Shown here piece after piece: positions 1 to 7,175 of a stretch of DNA of 22,451 nt. The stretch is from an uncultured Spirochaetales bacterium (GTDB lineage Bacteria > Spirochaetota > Spirochaetia > Sphaerochaetales > Sphaerochaetaceae): the NCBI GenBank assembly GCA_934276485.1, contig CAKQTE010000140.1, forward strand, positions 1 through 22,451, read 5' to 3'. A program made the position numbers and the translations under genes. The notes under the pieces were generated by a model. It searched no databases. It saw only the letters and a program-made list of their open reading frames with translations, and had not been told where the DNA came from. Numbering within the stretch: the stretch's first letter is position 1; each line of letters begins with the position of its first letter.

Positions 1-2
1 CC

Positions 3-107
3 TCCCTGGCTATCATAAAAGCTTGTACTCTAAACAAAGAAAATGATGTTTGGACTAATAGCAAGACGATACGTTTCTCTTTATTAGATTCAGCCAAAGC
101 GGCTTAA
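3..107 (+). pseudogene. C-terminal 34 residues of a transposase (cut by the window edge)
   Basis: An open frame enters from the left edge and stops at the TAA at 105-107, giving 34 residues ending in Asp-Ser-Ala-Lys-Ala-Ala. Aligned without gaps against the transposase at the right edge (starting at Ser-Leu-Ala against Ala-Leu-Ala), it shares Leu, Ala, Ala, Asn, Trp and Leu at matching positions in about 27 residues, plus several conservative changes, and both stops lie 5 bases before the same terminal sequence. By itself the fragment would be unidentifiable; the call rests on that comparison. Whether the full gene is intact cannot be seen, so partial is certain and pseudogene is not. Confidence 0.5.
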
Positions 108-112
108 TTTAA

Positions 113-124
113 CCGCACAGGTCG
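113..124 (+). repeat. Terminal inverted repeat of insertion sequence, left copy
   Basis: CCGCACAGGTCG, exact inverted match to 21879-21890. The final G may belong to the flank rather than the element. Confidence 0.7.
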
Positions 125-136
125 CAACAATTCTTC

Positions 137-165
137 TTGTTGAATTGTATATACATTGCTACAAT
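137..165 (+). promoter_or_regulatory. xylB promoter with an operator in the spacer
   Basis: A -35-like TTGTTG (137-142) and a -10-like TACAAT (160-165) are separated by 17 bases. The perfect palindrome TGTATATACA (146-155) lies inside the spacer, and a degenerate copy, TATCTATACA (165-174, 8 of 10 matches), covers the expected transcription start 19 bases further on. Binding of a repressor here would block RNA polymerase. The likely ligand-responsive protein is the GntR/HutC regulator encoded at 7176-7937. Confidence 0.7.
146..155 (+). promoter_or_regulatory. GntR/HutC-type operator TGTATATACA (site 1)
   Basis: The 10-bp perfect palindrome matches the core of the Bacillus TreR operator (TTGTATATACAA), and TreR is a GntR/HutC family member. 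It recurs at 1692-1701 and 1855-1864, always around the genes of this module. Confidence 0.65.
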
Positions 166-220
166 ATCTATACATTTAAAGATTGCCTATCTTCTTTAAA
201 GTTGCAATGGAGGGCTCAAT

Positions 221-1690
221 ATGATTGCGCTTGGTATAGATTTGGGTACTCAGAGTGTTAAGTTCTTGGTATATGATTCATGTAAGCATGAGATAGTTGC
301 TCAAAGCTCAGCTCCATTAGAGCTAAGAAGCCTTGATGGAGGAGTAAGAGAGCAGGAAGCATCTTGGTGGATAGATGCCATAAATAAATGTTTTGCAGAT
401 TTATCTCCTGAAGTAAGAAATAGCATTGATGCTATCTCTGTATCTGGACAGCAACATGGATTTGTTCCTGTCGATAAAGACGGCAATGTTCTATATGCAG
501 TAAAGTTGTGGTGTGATACATCTACAGCAAAAGAGTGCGAGGAGATAACACAAAGCTTTGGTGGAGAAGAAAAGCTTATTCGAGAAGTAGGTAATCCTAT
601 TCTTCCTGGATATACTGCATCCAAGATATTATGGCTCAAGAAGAATCATCCTGAGCTATATAGACAAATGCGATATGTTCTTCTTCCTCATGATTACATC
701 AATTATTACTTTACAGGCATTGCTACGATGGAAAGGGGGGACGCATCTGGTACAGGACTGTTAAATGTTCATACTAGAGAGAATGTAGATTCTAATGTTT
801 GTAAAGCTATTGCTGATGATTTAGAAAGTAAGATTCCTGAAATACGCAAAGAGCACGTCATTGTCAATGTAAGGGATGAACTAATAGAAAAGTATGGCCT
901 GAAGCCTACTGTAAAAGTCTCTTCCGGAGGAGGAGACAATATGATGAGTGCCATAGGAACCGGTACGGTGTCTGATGGTATTGTTACGATGAGCCTTGGA
1001 ACATCAGGAACGTTGTTTGCATCCTCTTCAACTCCAATTATTGATTATAAAAAGAGGCTTGCTTGTTTCTGTTCATCTCACGAAACATGGCTACCGCTAC
1101 TATGTACAATGAACTGTACTGTTGCAACAGAAAGCATGAGGCATATGCAGGATCTAGGAATCAAGGATTTTGATGCTTTGGCAGAAAGTGCATCTGCTGG
1201 TGCAGAAGGAGTTATATTCCTTCCATTCTTAAATGGAGAAAGAGTTCCATCACTTCCTAATGGAAAGGGTGTATTTGCAGGTTTGGATATCAATAATATG
1301 TCCACCAAGAATATGGCCAGAGCTGTCTTTGAAGGAGTAACGTTTGAATTCTTATTGGGATTGGATGCCTTTAGGGATAATGGATATAAGCTTTCATCAA
1401 TAACTCTAACTGGCGGCGGGGCTAAGAGCGGGTTTTGGCGTAAGCTTATTTCTGATATCACAGGCCTTCCTGTAAGGGTTCCTCTACTTACAGAATCAGC
1501 TGCATTTGGTGCTGCTTTGCAAGCAATATGGCTTACAGAAAAAGATAGTATCGAAAGCGTCGTCAACGAACATGTTCGCTTTGATGAAGAAAAATCTTTC
1601 GAGCCAGATATGACTTTGCATAATGAATATATGGCGAGATACGAAGAGTGGAAGAAATATGTTGATGCTTTATCGCCACTATATCGATAA
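221..1690 (+). CDS. xylB: Xylulokinase-type FGGY sugar kinase
   Basis: This 489-residue protein is a full-length FGGY-family carbohydrate kinase, closest in layout to xylulokinase (D-xylulose to D-xylulose 5-phosphate with ATP, cytosolic). The N-terminal phosphate-binding motif Gly-Ile-Asp-Leu-Gly-Thr-Gln-Ser is at residues 5-12. Gln-Gln-His-Gly at 77-80 occupies the place of the Met-His-Gly substrate loop, and Gly-Gly-Gly-Asp-Asn at 236-240 carries the presumed catalytic Asp239. Ser-Leu-Gly-Thr-Ser-Gly follows at 258-263, and a Thr-Gly-Gly-Gly-Ala adenosine-binding motif lies near residue 400. A GGAGG precedes the ATG by about 8 bases. The gene has its own promoter and is separated from the downstream ABC operon by a terminator, but both share the TGTATATACA operator. 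The substrate could be another ketose or polyol, since FGGY members are hard to tell apart by sequence alone. Confidence 0.85.
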   Translation: MIALGIDLGTQSVKFLVYDSCKHEIVAQSSAPLELRSLDGGVREQEASWWIDAINKCFADLSPEVRNSIDAISVSGQQHGFVPVDKDGNVLYAVKLWCDTSTAKECEEITQSFGGEEKLIREVGNPILPGYTASKILWLKKNHPELYRQMRYVLLPHDYINYYFTGIATMERGDASGTGLLNVHTRENVDSNVCKAIADDLESKIPEIRKEHVIVNVRDELIEKYGLKPTVKVSSGGGDNMMSAIGTGTVSDGIVTMSLGTSGTLFASSSTPIIDYKKRLACFCSSHETWLPLLCTMNCTVATESMRHMQDLGIKDFDALAESASAGAEGVIFLPFLNGERVPSLPNGKGVFAGLDINNMSTKNMARAVFEGVTFEFLLGLDAFRDNGYKLSSITLTGGGAKSGFWRKLISDITGLPVRVPLLTESAAFGAALQAIWLTEKDSIESVVNEHVRFDEEKSFEPDMTLHNEYMARYEEWKKYVDALSPLYR

Positions 1691-1691
1691 A

Positions 1692-1721
1692 TGTATATAC
1701 ATATAAGCAATTGTATATAAA
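1692..1721 (+). promoter_or_regulatory. Paired GntR-type operator sites just after xylB
   Basis: TGTATATACA (1692-1701, perfect) begins one base after the xylB stop codon, and TGTATATAAA (1712-1721, 9 of 10) follows exactly 20 bases later, about two helical turns. The same roughly two-turn spacing is seen between the perfect and degenerate sites at the xylB promoter. No promoter lies between them and the terminator, so they may be auxiliary sites for a repressor bound at 1855 or 146. Confidence 0.5.
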
Positions 1722-1741
1722 AATATCTATTTGAATTTCTT

Positions 1742-1773
1742 AAGAGTCTAGGCGTTTAGGCTCTTTTTTTTTT
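1742..1773 (+). terminator. Rho-independent terminator after xylB
   Basis: AAGAGTCTA (1742-1750) pairs with TAGGCTCTT (1757-1765) over 9 bp with one G-U pair and a 6-base loop. A run of ten T residues spans 1764-1773. Confidence 0.85.
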
Positions 1774-1823
1774 ATATAATATAAGTAATTAACAGGCGAA
1801 ATAATTTTGTTAAAAATTGGGTA

Positions 1824-1864
1824 TTGACAAATCGAAAAAGAGTGATTGAATAAATGTATATACA
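1824..1864 (+). promoter_or_regulatory. Promoter and operator of the CUT1 ABC operon
   Basis: TTGACA (1824-1829) is a consensus -35. The best -10 candidate is TTGAAT (1846-1851, 16-base spacer, 4 of 6 matches). The perfect palindrome TGTATATACA at 1855-1864 covers the expected start of transcription, the classic position for repression by the GntR/HutC protein encoded last in this operon. An AAGGAG (1872-1877) follows. Confidence 0.7.
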
Positions 1865-1885
1865 AATACAAAAGGAGAAAAAGGA

Positions 1886-3175
1886 ATGAAAAAAACATTA
1901 ACAATGATTCTAATTGTATTGGTTGCTATTACACAGTTTGCATTTGCAAATGGTTCATCTGAAACAGCAGCTAAATCTCAAGACGTTTTGGAATTTTGGT
2001 GCTATTGGGATAAAGGACATCCAAATGATCTATGGATGAGACAGATTATCAAGGACTTTGAGAAAGAGACTGGAATTAAGGTTAATTATTCAAATCCTGG
2101 TTCAAGTATTCTTCTAAGTGTTAGACCAGCAATTATCGATGGTAATGCTCCTGACCTTATCGATGGTCACTGCATCGAAATGATCGCTTCTCTTGGTGGC
2201 GAGGGCTTATTGCTTTCTCAGGAAGATTTGTATAAGGGAAAGACATGGGACGGTTCCCAGACATTCGAAAATCAGTTCCTCGAAGGAACAACAACTCAAG
2301 GCGTCTACAATGGCGAAAGATGGTTTGTTCCATATTGTGCTCATACTTCTTGTATCCATTACAACCAGAAAGAGTTCGAGAAGAGAGGATGGACAGAGCC
2401 TAAGACTTGGACAGAGTTCACAGCTCTTTGTGATCAGCTCGTAGCTGAAGGCGTTTCTCCAATTGGTTTGGACAATACATCAACATACAACGCATATTGG
2501 TTCTATTGGTTTATGGAAAGAATTTGCGGAACAGGTAAGTTCTGGGAACTCGCAACAGATCCAACTGGTAAGGCTTGGGACAATCCTGATGTATTGAAGG
2601 CAGCTCAGATGGTAACTGAAGTTTCCAAGTACTTCATTAAGGGATGGCAGGGTAACGTATGGCCAGCAGGACAGATCGATTGGGCTCAGGGCGCTGCAGT
2701 ATTCCACATGGATGGTTCTTATATTGCTAACGAGCTATTCGATAAGGTTGATGATGACTTTATGTTCAAGGCATTCCCATTCCCAATGGTAGAAGGTGGA
2801 AAGGGAGATCCAAGATCCAAGGAAATCTCAGTAATGGGATTCTCAGTTCCAAAGGATGCTAAGCACCCAGAACTTGCTAAGAAGTTCATCCAGTTTGCAT
2901 TGCAGCCAAAGTACCAGATTGCTTTGATGGAAACATACTATCCAACAACTCTCTCCGGTCTTGAGGGCAGCGTTCCAGATTACATTAAGGATGTATATGC
3001 AATCATGACAGCAGATGGCCCTGTACACATGCTATATGATGGCTTGCAGGCTAGAGGTGAGTGGTGGAACATCGTCTTCTATCCAGTTAATAACAAGCTC
3101 ATCTATGGAAACATCGATGCTGAGACATTTGTTAAGACTATGAAGGCAGATACTATCGCATATTTGAAGAAGTAA
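1886..3175 (+). CDS. Sugar-type ABC transporter substrate-binding protein (CUT1, family 1)
   Basis: The 429-residue product has a classic signal peptide (basic Met-Lys-Lys, hydrophobic core to about residue 20, likely cleavage after Phe-Ala at 21) and no lipobox cysteine, so it is probably a free periplasmic protein. The mature part has the family 1 (MalE/UgpB-like) pattern: a starting Phe-Trp-Cys-Tyr-Trp strand, Phe-Glu-Lys-Glu-Thr-Gly-Ile-Lys-Val near 55-65, a Gly-Asn-Ala-Pro-Asp-Leu segment near 88-93, and a late Lys-Lys-Phe-Ile-Gln-Phe helix. It delivers its ligand to the two permeases that follow. The many Trp and Tyr residues are typical of carbohydrate sites. It is first in the operon and is followed by a stem-loop that probably raises its expression above that of the permeases. 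The ligand is not identifiable. Confidence 0.9.
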   Translation: MKKTLTMILIVLVAITQFAFANGSSETAAKSQDVLEFWCYWDKGHPNDLWMRQIIKDFEKETGIKVNYSNPGSSILLSVRPAIIDGNAPDLIDGHCIEMIASLGGEGLLLSQEDLYKGKTWDGSQTFENQFLEGTTTQGVYNGERWFVPYCAHTSCIHYNQKEFEKRGWTEPKTWTEFTALCDQLVAEGVSPIGLDNTSTYNAYWFYWFMERICGTGKFWELATDPTGKAWDNPDVLKAAQMVTEVSKYFIKGWQGNVWPAGQIDWAQGAAVFHMDGSYIANELFDKVDDDFMFKAFPFPMVEGGKGDPRSKEISVMGFSVPKDAKHPELAKKFIQFALQPKYQIALMETYYPTTLSGLEGSVPDYIKDVYAIMTADGPVHMLYDGLQARGEWWNIVFYPVNNKLIYGNIDAETFVKTMKADTIAYLKK

Positions 3176-3187
3176 ATCGTTATATCC

Positions 3188-3213
3188 CCGCCTGTCTAAA
3201 AACAGGCAGGCGG
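3188..3213 (+). promoter_or_regulatory. Intercistronic stem-loop between binding protein and permease genes
   Basis: GCCTGT (3190-3195) pairs with ACAGGC (3202-3207). An alternative 7-bp stem pairs CCGCCTG (3188-3194) with CAGGCGG (3207-3213). Only three T residues follow, so this is more likely an mRNA-stabilising or partly terminating element than a full terminator. Such structures commonly sit after binding-protein genes. Confidence 0.65.
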
Positions 3214-3233
3214 TTTAAAAGGGAGGAGATGAC

Positions 3234-4130
3234 ATGAATAATGCTTATAGGAGAAACAAGAAGCTTGCAATTCCCTTTTTGGTTCCTTCTTTAATTGTCT
3301 ACACTGTATTTTTCATATTTCCAGCTATAAGTGGATTATTGTATAGCCTTTATGATTATAAAGGATTCTCAAAGGAAAAGACCTTCATTGGATTGAATAA
3401 CTTCGTAGAAGCTCTTCATGACAAGGTATTCTGGGGTGCATTCCTTGTTAACTTGAAGATAATGTTCATCGGTGGAATCTTCATCTTTGGATTATCTTTC
3501 GTATTCTTGATCCTGTACTCTTGCATAGGTAAATTCAAAAATACCTTTAGAGCACTGCTGTTCTTACCTAATATCATTTCTCCAGTAGCAATCTGTATTC
3601 TATGGGGATTTATATTCAATCAGAGATTTGGACTATTGAATAACTTGCTAAAGGCAATGAAGCTTGAATTCTTGATCAAGCCTTGGCTCGATTCTTCAAA
3701 CATCGTTGGTAGCATGTTGTTTGTAATCATATGGACATATGTTGGATTCTATTTTGTTGTTCTGGTTTCCGGAATCAGCAAGATACCAGATTCTGTATAT
3801 GAGTCAGCATTCCTAGAGGGCGCTGGTCCTATAACAGTATTCTTTAAGATCACTCTCCCAATGGTTTGGGATGTATTCACAGTTGCTGTTGTTTACTGGT
3901 TGATCACATCATTGAAGATGTTTGAGATTCCATTCTCATTCACAGGCTTCAAGCCTAGATTGGAAACATGGAACCTATCTGTATATATTTACATGCTTGG
4001 ATTTGGCCGAAGTGATGCAATATACCGCATCGGATATGCAGCTGCAATATCTGTACTTCTATCTATTATCATCATGCTCTTTGTAACTCTCTCAAGGAAA
4101 TTGATGGAACGAGAATCTCTCGAGTATTAA
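3234..4130 (+). CDS. Sugar ABC transporter permease (MalF/UgpA type)
   Basis: This 298-residue inner-membrane protein has about six hydrophobic segments, beginning at residues 11-33 and ending near 265-285. The cytoplasmic EAA loop that docks the ATPase is at 190-209 (Glu190-Ser-Ala ... Gly-Ala-Gly ... Leu-Pro209), in the usual place for CUT1 permeases. A GGGAGGAG lies just upstream of the ATG. It should form a heterodimeric channel with the next gene product, 16 bases downstream. No ATPase of the CUT1 type is encoded in this operon, so a shared ATPase encoded elsewhere (MsmK/UgpC type) is expected. Confidence 0.92.
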   Translation: MNNAYRRNKKLAIPFLVPSLIVYTVFFIFPAISGLLYSLYDYKGFSKEKTFIGLNNFVEALHDKVFWGAFLVNLKIMFIGGIFIFGLSFVFLILYSCIGKFKNTFRALLFLPNIISPVAICILWGFIFNQRFGLLNNLLKAMKLEFLIKPWLDSSNIVGSMLFVIIWTYVGFYFVVLVSGISKIPDSVYESAFLEGAGPITVFFKITLPMVWDVFTVAVVYWLITSLKMFEIPFSFTGFKPRLETWNLSVYIYMLGFGRSDAIYRIGYAAAISVLLSIIIMLFVTLSRKLMERESLEY

Positions 4131-4146
4131 TCAAGGAGGAAGATGT

Positions 4147-4986
4147 ATGAGATATAAGGTAGGAAAAGGTGCAAAGGTATTTTGCTATGCGATGTTCATC
4201 CTCTGGAGCTTGATCGTAGTTCTAGCTCTTATCTGGATTGGCATCACATCATTCAAGACAAATAAAGAGCTATATCAGGAGATCTGGAAGCTTCCTGCAA
4301 AGTTCAGACTTGATAACTACAAGAAGATATGGAGTCTCTATGAACTATCTAGATACTTCTTTAACAGTATTCTGGTTGTTCCTCTAAATGTCATTGCAAT
4401 ACTAATTCTTGCAGTTCCATCTGCATTCGTTATTGCACGTGCTCAATTCAAGGGCAGACAGTTGGTTCATTCATATTTCATCTTTGGAATGGGTGTTCCT
4501 GTAATCATTGCTTTGTTCCCAACATACTTCATGCTTTCTGACATGAAATTGTTGAACTCGTTCTTGGGCATATCCTTGGTATATATAGCTACATCGTTGT
4601 CGTTTACGATCTTTATGCTATATGGATTCTTCCAGAGCTACCCAGTTGAACTAGATGAAGCAGCAACTATCGATGGATGTACTCCATTCCAGGCATTCAT
4701 GAAGATTGTTCTTCCTCTATCTTCAACAGGAATCATTACAGTAACAATCTTCAATTTCATTGGTATATGGAATGAATACATGCTTGCAATGATCTACATC
4801 AGAGATGAATCAAAGAGATTATTGTCAGTAGGTATCTATGCGCTTCAATCTTCAATGCAATACACAGGTGACTGGGTAACTCTGTTTGCTGGTGTAGTCC
4901 TTGCATTGCTTCCAGTTTTGATCTTCTTCATCTTTATGGCAGATCGAATCATGGACGGTATGACTGTTGGTGCTGTAAAGGGTTAA
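4147..4986 (+). CDS. Sugar ABC transporter permease (MalG/UgpE type)
   Basis: The 279-residue product is the second CUT1 permease, with six predicted membrane segments starting at residues 12-33. Its EAA loop spans about 170-190 (Asp-Glu171-Ala-Ala-Thr-Ile-Asp-Gly ... Leu-Pro190), a near-canonical MalG-type sequence. AAGGAGGA ends six bases before the ATG. It follows the MalF-type gene directly and is translated from the same message. The C-terminus is short and ends in a Gly-Ala-Val-Lys-Gly tail after the last membrane segment, as is usual in this group. Confidence 0.92.
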   Translation: MRYKVGKGAKVFCYAMFILWSLIVVLALIWIGITSFKTNKELYQEIWKLPAKFRLDNYKKIWSLYELSRYFFNSILVVPLNVIAILILAVPSAFVIARAQFKGRQLVHSYFIFGMGVPVIIALFPTYFMLSDMKLLNSFLGISLVYIATSLSFTIFMLYGFFQSYPVELDEAATIDGCTPFQAFMKIVLPLSSTGIITVTIFNFIGIWNEYMLAMIYIRDESKRLLSVGIYALQSSMQYTGDWVTLFAGVVLALLPVLIFFIFMADRIMDGMTVGAVKG

Positions 4987-5041
4987 CCCACAATAAATTA
5001 AAACAATCAAACAATTTCTTTTTAATAAGAGGAGGTGTGTT

Positions 5042-6205
5042 ATGGCAGATATCTTTGTGACTAACGAAGAGTATTTGGAGAGAATTGGGAAGGTTCAAGC
5101 TAAGCTCAGAGAGCTAGATCTTGATGCTGCAATCGTGTATGCAAACTCATGTACCTATGAAAATCTTAGGTATCTAACAGGAATGTGGCCTTTGTTCGAA
5201 AGAGGTGGACTATGTATTCCTAGAGAAGGAAAGGCTGTTCAGCTTATTGGCGCAGAAGCTCCAGGGCTTGCAAAGGAAACATGTCTTGGCGATAGCTATA
5301 TGATTCTTTCTGAGTTTGGACATACTTTCCCAATGAAATGGAAGGGTGCTGAATACAAGGATTTCAATGCTCTCTTTGATCAGGTCTCTAATGGAAAGGG
5401 TGTTAGAAGAGTAGGTCTTACTGATTTGTCTATCACTCCTTATGAAACATATGTAAACATCCAGAAAGCCTTAGCTCCAGGAGGAGAGATTGTCGATATC
5501 GCACAGACATTGCTGGATATCAGACGCATTAAGAGCGAGAAGGAAATCGATTTGATGAGAAGAGCAAATCTCATCAATGAAAAGGTATTTGAGGAATTCT
5601 TGGGCAAGGTAAAGCCTGAGATGACAGAGTACCAAGCTCAAGGTTTGATCGTAGGTGGAATGTATGAGCATGGTGGTGAGGGGGAATCTTTCCCAACACT
5701 TCTATATGCAGGCAAGAGAACTCTAAACCAGATTGGTAGAGGAACTCATACTCCACTTGGTACAAATAGGCTCATTGGATGTGACTTTGGAACAATACTT
5801 GGAACATATGCTTCTGCATATTCAAGACCATTCATGTTCGGAAAGATGCCTCAGAAGATGAAAGACGAGATTAACTTTGTTATCGACTTGCATCTAAAGG
5901 TAGTTAACGAGTGGGTTCGCCCAGGCGTTCATATGAAGGACATTCAGGCTAAGTATAACGAAGCATTTGAGAAGGCTGGTTATGGTTATCCACCAGCAGG
6001 TGCTTCCCACTGTATTGGTATCTTTGAATGTGAGCCTCCACTAATGAGCCAGGGAGGTGGAATACTTGAAGAGAACATGACATTGGCAGCAGATCACTTC
6101 TTCAAGAGTGCAGAATGGGGATTTAGATTTGAGGATTGCTATCGCGTTACAGCAACAGGAGCAGAGATGTTCACAGGCAAGTTCCTCAATCCTATAGAGC
6201 TTTAA
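5042..6205 (+). CDS. M24 (creatinase/Xaa-Pro peptidase fold) hydrolase with incomplete metal site
   Basis: The 387-residue cytosolic protein has an N-terminal creatinase-type domain (about 10-155) and a C-terminal pita-bread domain (about 165-385). The catalytic-pocket histidine is present (His236 in Gly-Thr-His-Thr-Pro). Compared with the five metal ligands of M24 peptidases, Asp248, His323 and Glu364 are kept. The second Asp is Ala259 (Tyr-Ala-Ser-Ala-Tyr-Ser-Arg where peptidases have Tyr-x-Ser-Asp-x-Thr-Arg), and the Glu of the usual Glu-Pro-Gly motif is Asp351. Loss of metal ligands is also known in creatinase, which hydrolyses a C-N bond without metal, so a non-peptidase amidino- or amidohydrolase is at least as likely as a dipeptidase. 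AGAGGAGG precedes the ATG. Its place between sugar permeases and a DMT transporter suggests it acts on the imported compound. Confidence 0.8.
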   Translation: MADIFVTNEEYLERIGKVQAKLRELDLDAAIVYANSCTYENLRYLTGMWPLFERGGLCIPREGKAVQLIGAEAPGLAKETCLGDSYMILSEFGHTFPMKWKGAEYKDFNALFDQVSNGKGVRRVGLTDLSITPYETYVNIQKALAPGGEIVDIAQTLLDIRRIKSEKEIDLMRRANLINEKVFEEFLGKVKPEMTEYQAQGLIVGGMYEHGGEGESFPTLLYAGKRTLNQIGRGTHTPLGTNRLIGCDFGTILGTYASAYSRPFMFGKMPQKMKDEINFVIDLHLKVVNEWVRPGVHMKDIQAKYNEAFEKAGYGYPPAGASHCIGIFECEPPLMSQGGGILEENMTLAADHFFKSAEWGFRFEDCYRVTATGAEMFTGKFLNPIEL

Positions 6206-6215
6206 TTTCAATAGT

Positions 6216-6240
6216 TATGGCTGGTGTAATGCCAGCCATA
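6216..6240 (+). promoter_or_regulatory. Perfect 9-bp stem-loop between the M24 and DMT genes
   Basis: TATGGCTGG (6216-6224) and CCAGCCATA (6232-6240) flank a 7-base loop. No T-run follows, so it is not a strong terminator. It may reduce or set expression of the downstream transporter and repressor genes. Confidence 0.55.
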
Positions 6241-6267
6241 TACCAAATATAAAAGGCGGTTTGGGAT

Positions 6268-7170
6268 ATGGATAAACAACTTATGGGATCGATAGTATCT
6301 TTCATTGGTGTTTCCATCTATGCTTTCGATTCATTGTTATTGGCAATGTCTGGAGCTGCTGGGTTTACCGCAGGCTTCTGGAGAGGCTTATTTACATTTC
6401 TTTCATTGGGAATCGCATTTATTATCTCAACGAAGGGAAAACCTTTTGCAGTACTGGTAAAATATGGACTACCAATGCTATTTTCCGGAGCAATGCTAGG
6501 TCTTGCTGGTGCGATGTATTCCTTCTCTATTTCATATGGAGGAACCTCCATTAGCTTGGTAATGTTATCTTTGAATCCTATTTTGACAGCTTTTTTTTGT
6601 TATATATTCTTAAAAGAAAAACCATCCAAACATACAGTAGTTATTATGTTCATATGTCTCTTTGCAGTTATGTATATGTTCTGGGATGGAATTAAAAATG
6701 GCAATATCCTTGGTTATTTGATAGCTCTTGTTGTTCCTACAGCACTTGCGTTAAACCTGACCAATCTTAGAAGATTCCCATATCTTCCTCGAATAGGAGT
6801 ATCTATGATCGGAGGATTGGTAACAGCAATAATTGGTCTTGTGGTATCAATGGGGAATCTTAAAGTTCCAGGAAATGGACTTATATACTTAGTACTATTG
6901 GGTATTGTTATAATCCCTGTAGGACAGGTAATGATTACAACAGGAACCAAATATGCAAAAGCTGCAACGATATCATTGATAAACTCTCTTGAAAGCATCT
7001 TTGGCCTTATTTATGTATGGATCTTCATTGGAACAATCCCTTCCGTGAATTGTTTAATAGGAGGTTCAATAATAATGCTTTCTGTTGTAATGAATATCAT
7101 TTTTGACGCAAAAGCATTTTCTGATGAACAAATCTATATCAAAACAGAACAAAAGGGGATAGGATTATAA
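6268..7170 (+). CDS. EamA/DMT-superfamily transporter
   Basis: The 300-residue product is almost entirely hydrophobic, with about ten membrane segments arranged as two EamA-like halves (roughly 1-145 and 150-285), the hallmark of the drug/metabolite transporter superfamily. Family features include the small-residue-rich Gly-Ala-Met-Leu-Gly-Leu-Ala-Gly-Ala stretch near 85 and a late Ser-Leu-Glu-Ser-Ile-Phe-Gly segment near 240. A GGCGG-like element precedes the ATG at about 10 bases. DMT proteins export or exchange amino acids, nucleosides or related metabolites. Here it may exchange a product of the M24 hydrolase or give a second entry route. Only six bases separate it from the repressor gene, so the two are co-transcribed. 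The substrate is unknown. Confidence 0.85.
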   Translation: MDKQLMGSIVSFIGVSIYAFDSLLLAMSGAAGFTAGFWRGLFTFLSLGIAFIISTKGKPFAVLVKYGLPMLFSGAMLGLAGAMYSFSISYGGTSISLVMLSLNPILTAFFCYIFLKEKPSKHTVVIMFICLFAVMYMFWDGIKNGNILGYLIALVVPTALALNLTNLRRFPYLPRIGVSMIGGLVTAIIGLVVSMGNLKVPGNGLIYLVLLGIVIIPVGQVMITTGTKYAKAATISLINSLESIFGLIYVWIFIGTIPSVNCLIGGSIIMLSVVMNIIFDAKAFSDEQIYIKTEQKGIGL

Positions 7171-7175
7171 TAATT

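Larger units (their letters stand above)
1..124 (+). mobile_element. 3' end of an insertion sequence (left)
   Basis: The segment contains a transposase tail (3-107) followed by CCGCACAGGTCG at 113-124. The same 12 bases occur in inverted orientation at 21879-21890, also just outside a transposase stop codon, so they are read as the terminal repeat of one insertion-sequence family. Only the transposase-distal end lies in the window; the rest is off the left edge. The stretch is not richer in G+C than its surroundings, unlike the right-hand element, which would fit an older insertion. Confidence 0.65.

Noticed and set aside
98..117. GCGG...CCGC pairing around TTAA near the left insertion-sequence end as a terminator
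   Set aside because: The stem has a mismatch and no T-run, and its right arm lies in the terminal repeat; it is more simply part of the element's end.
1078..1710. A 210-codon open frame on the minus strand opposite the end of xylB
   Set aside because: It has no ribosome-binding site or recognisable fold, covers conserved kinase motifs on the other strand, and crosses the operator and stop region. It is an antisense by-product of codon bias.
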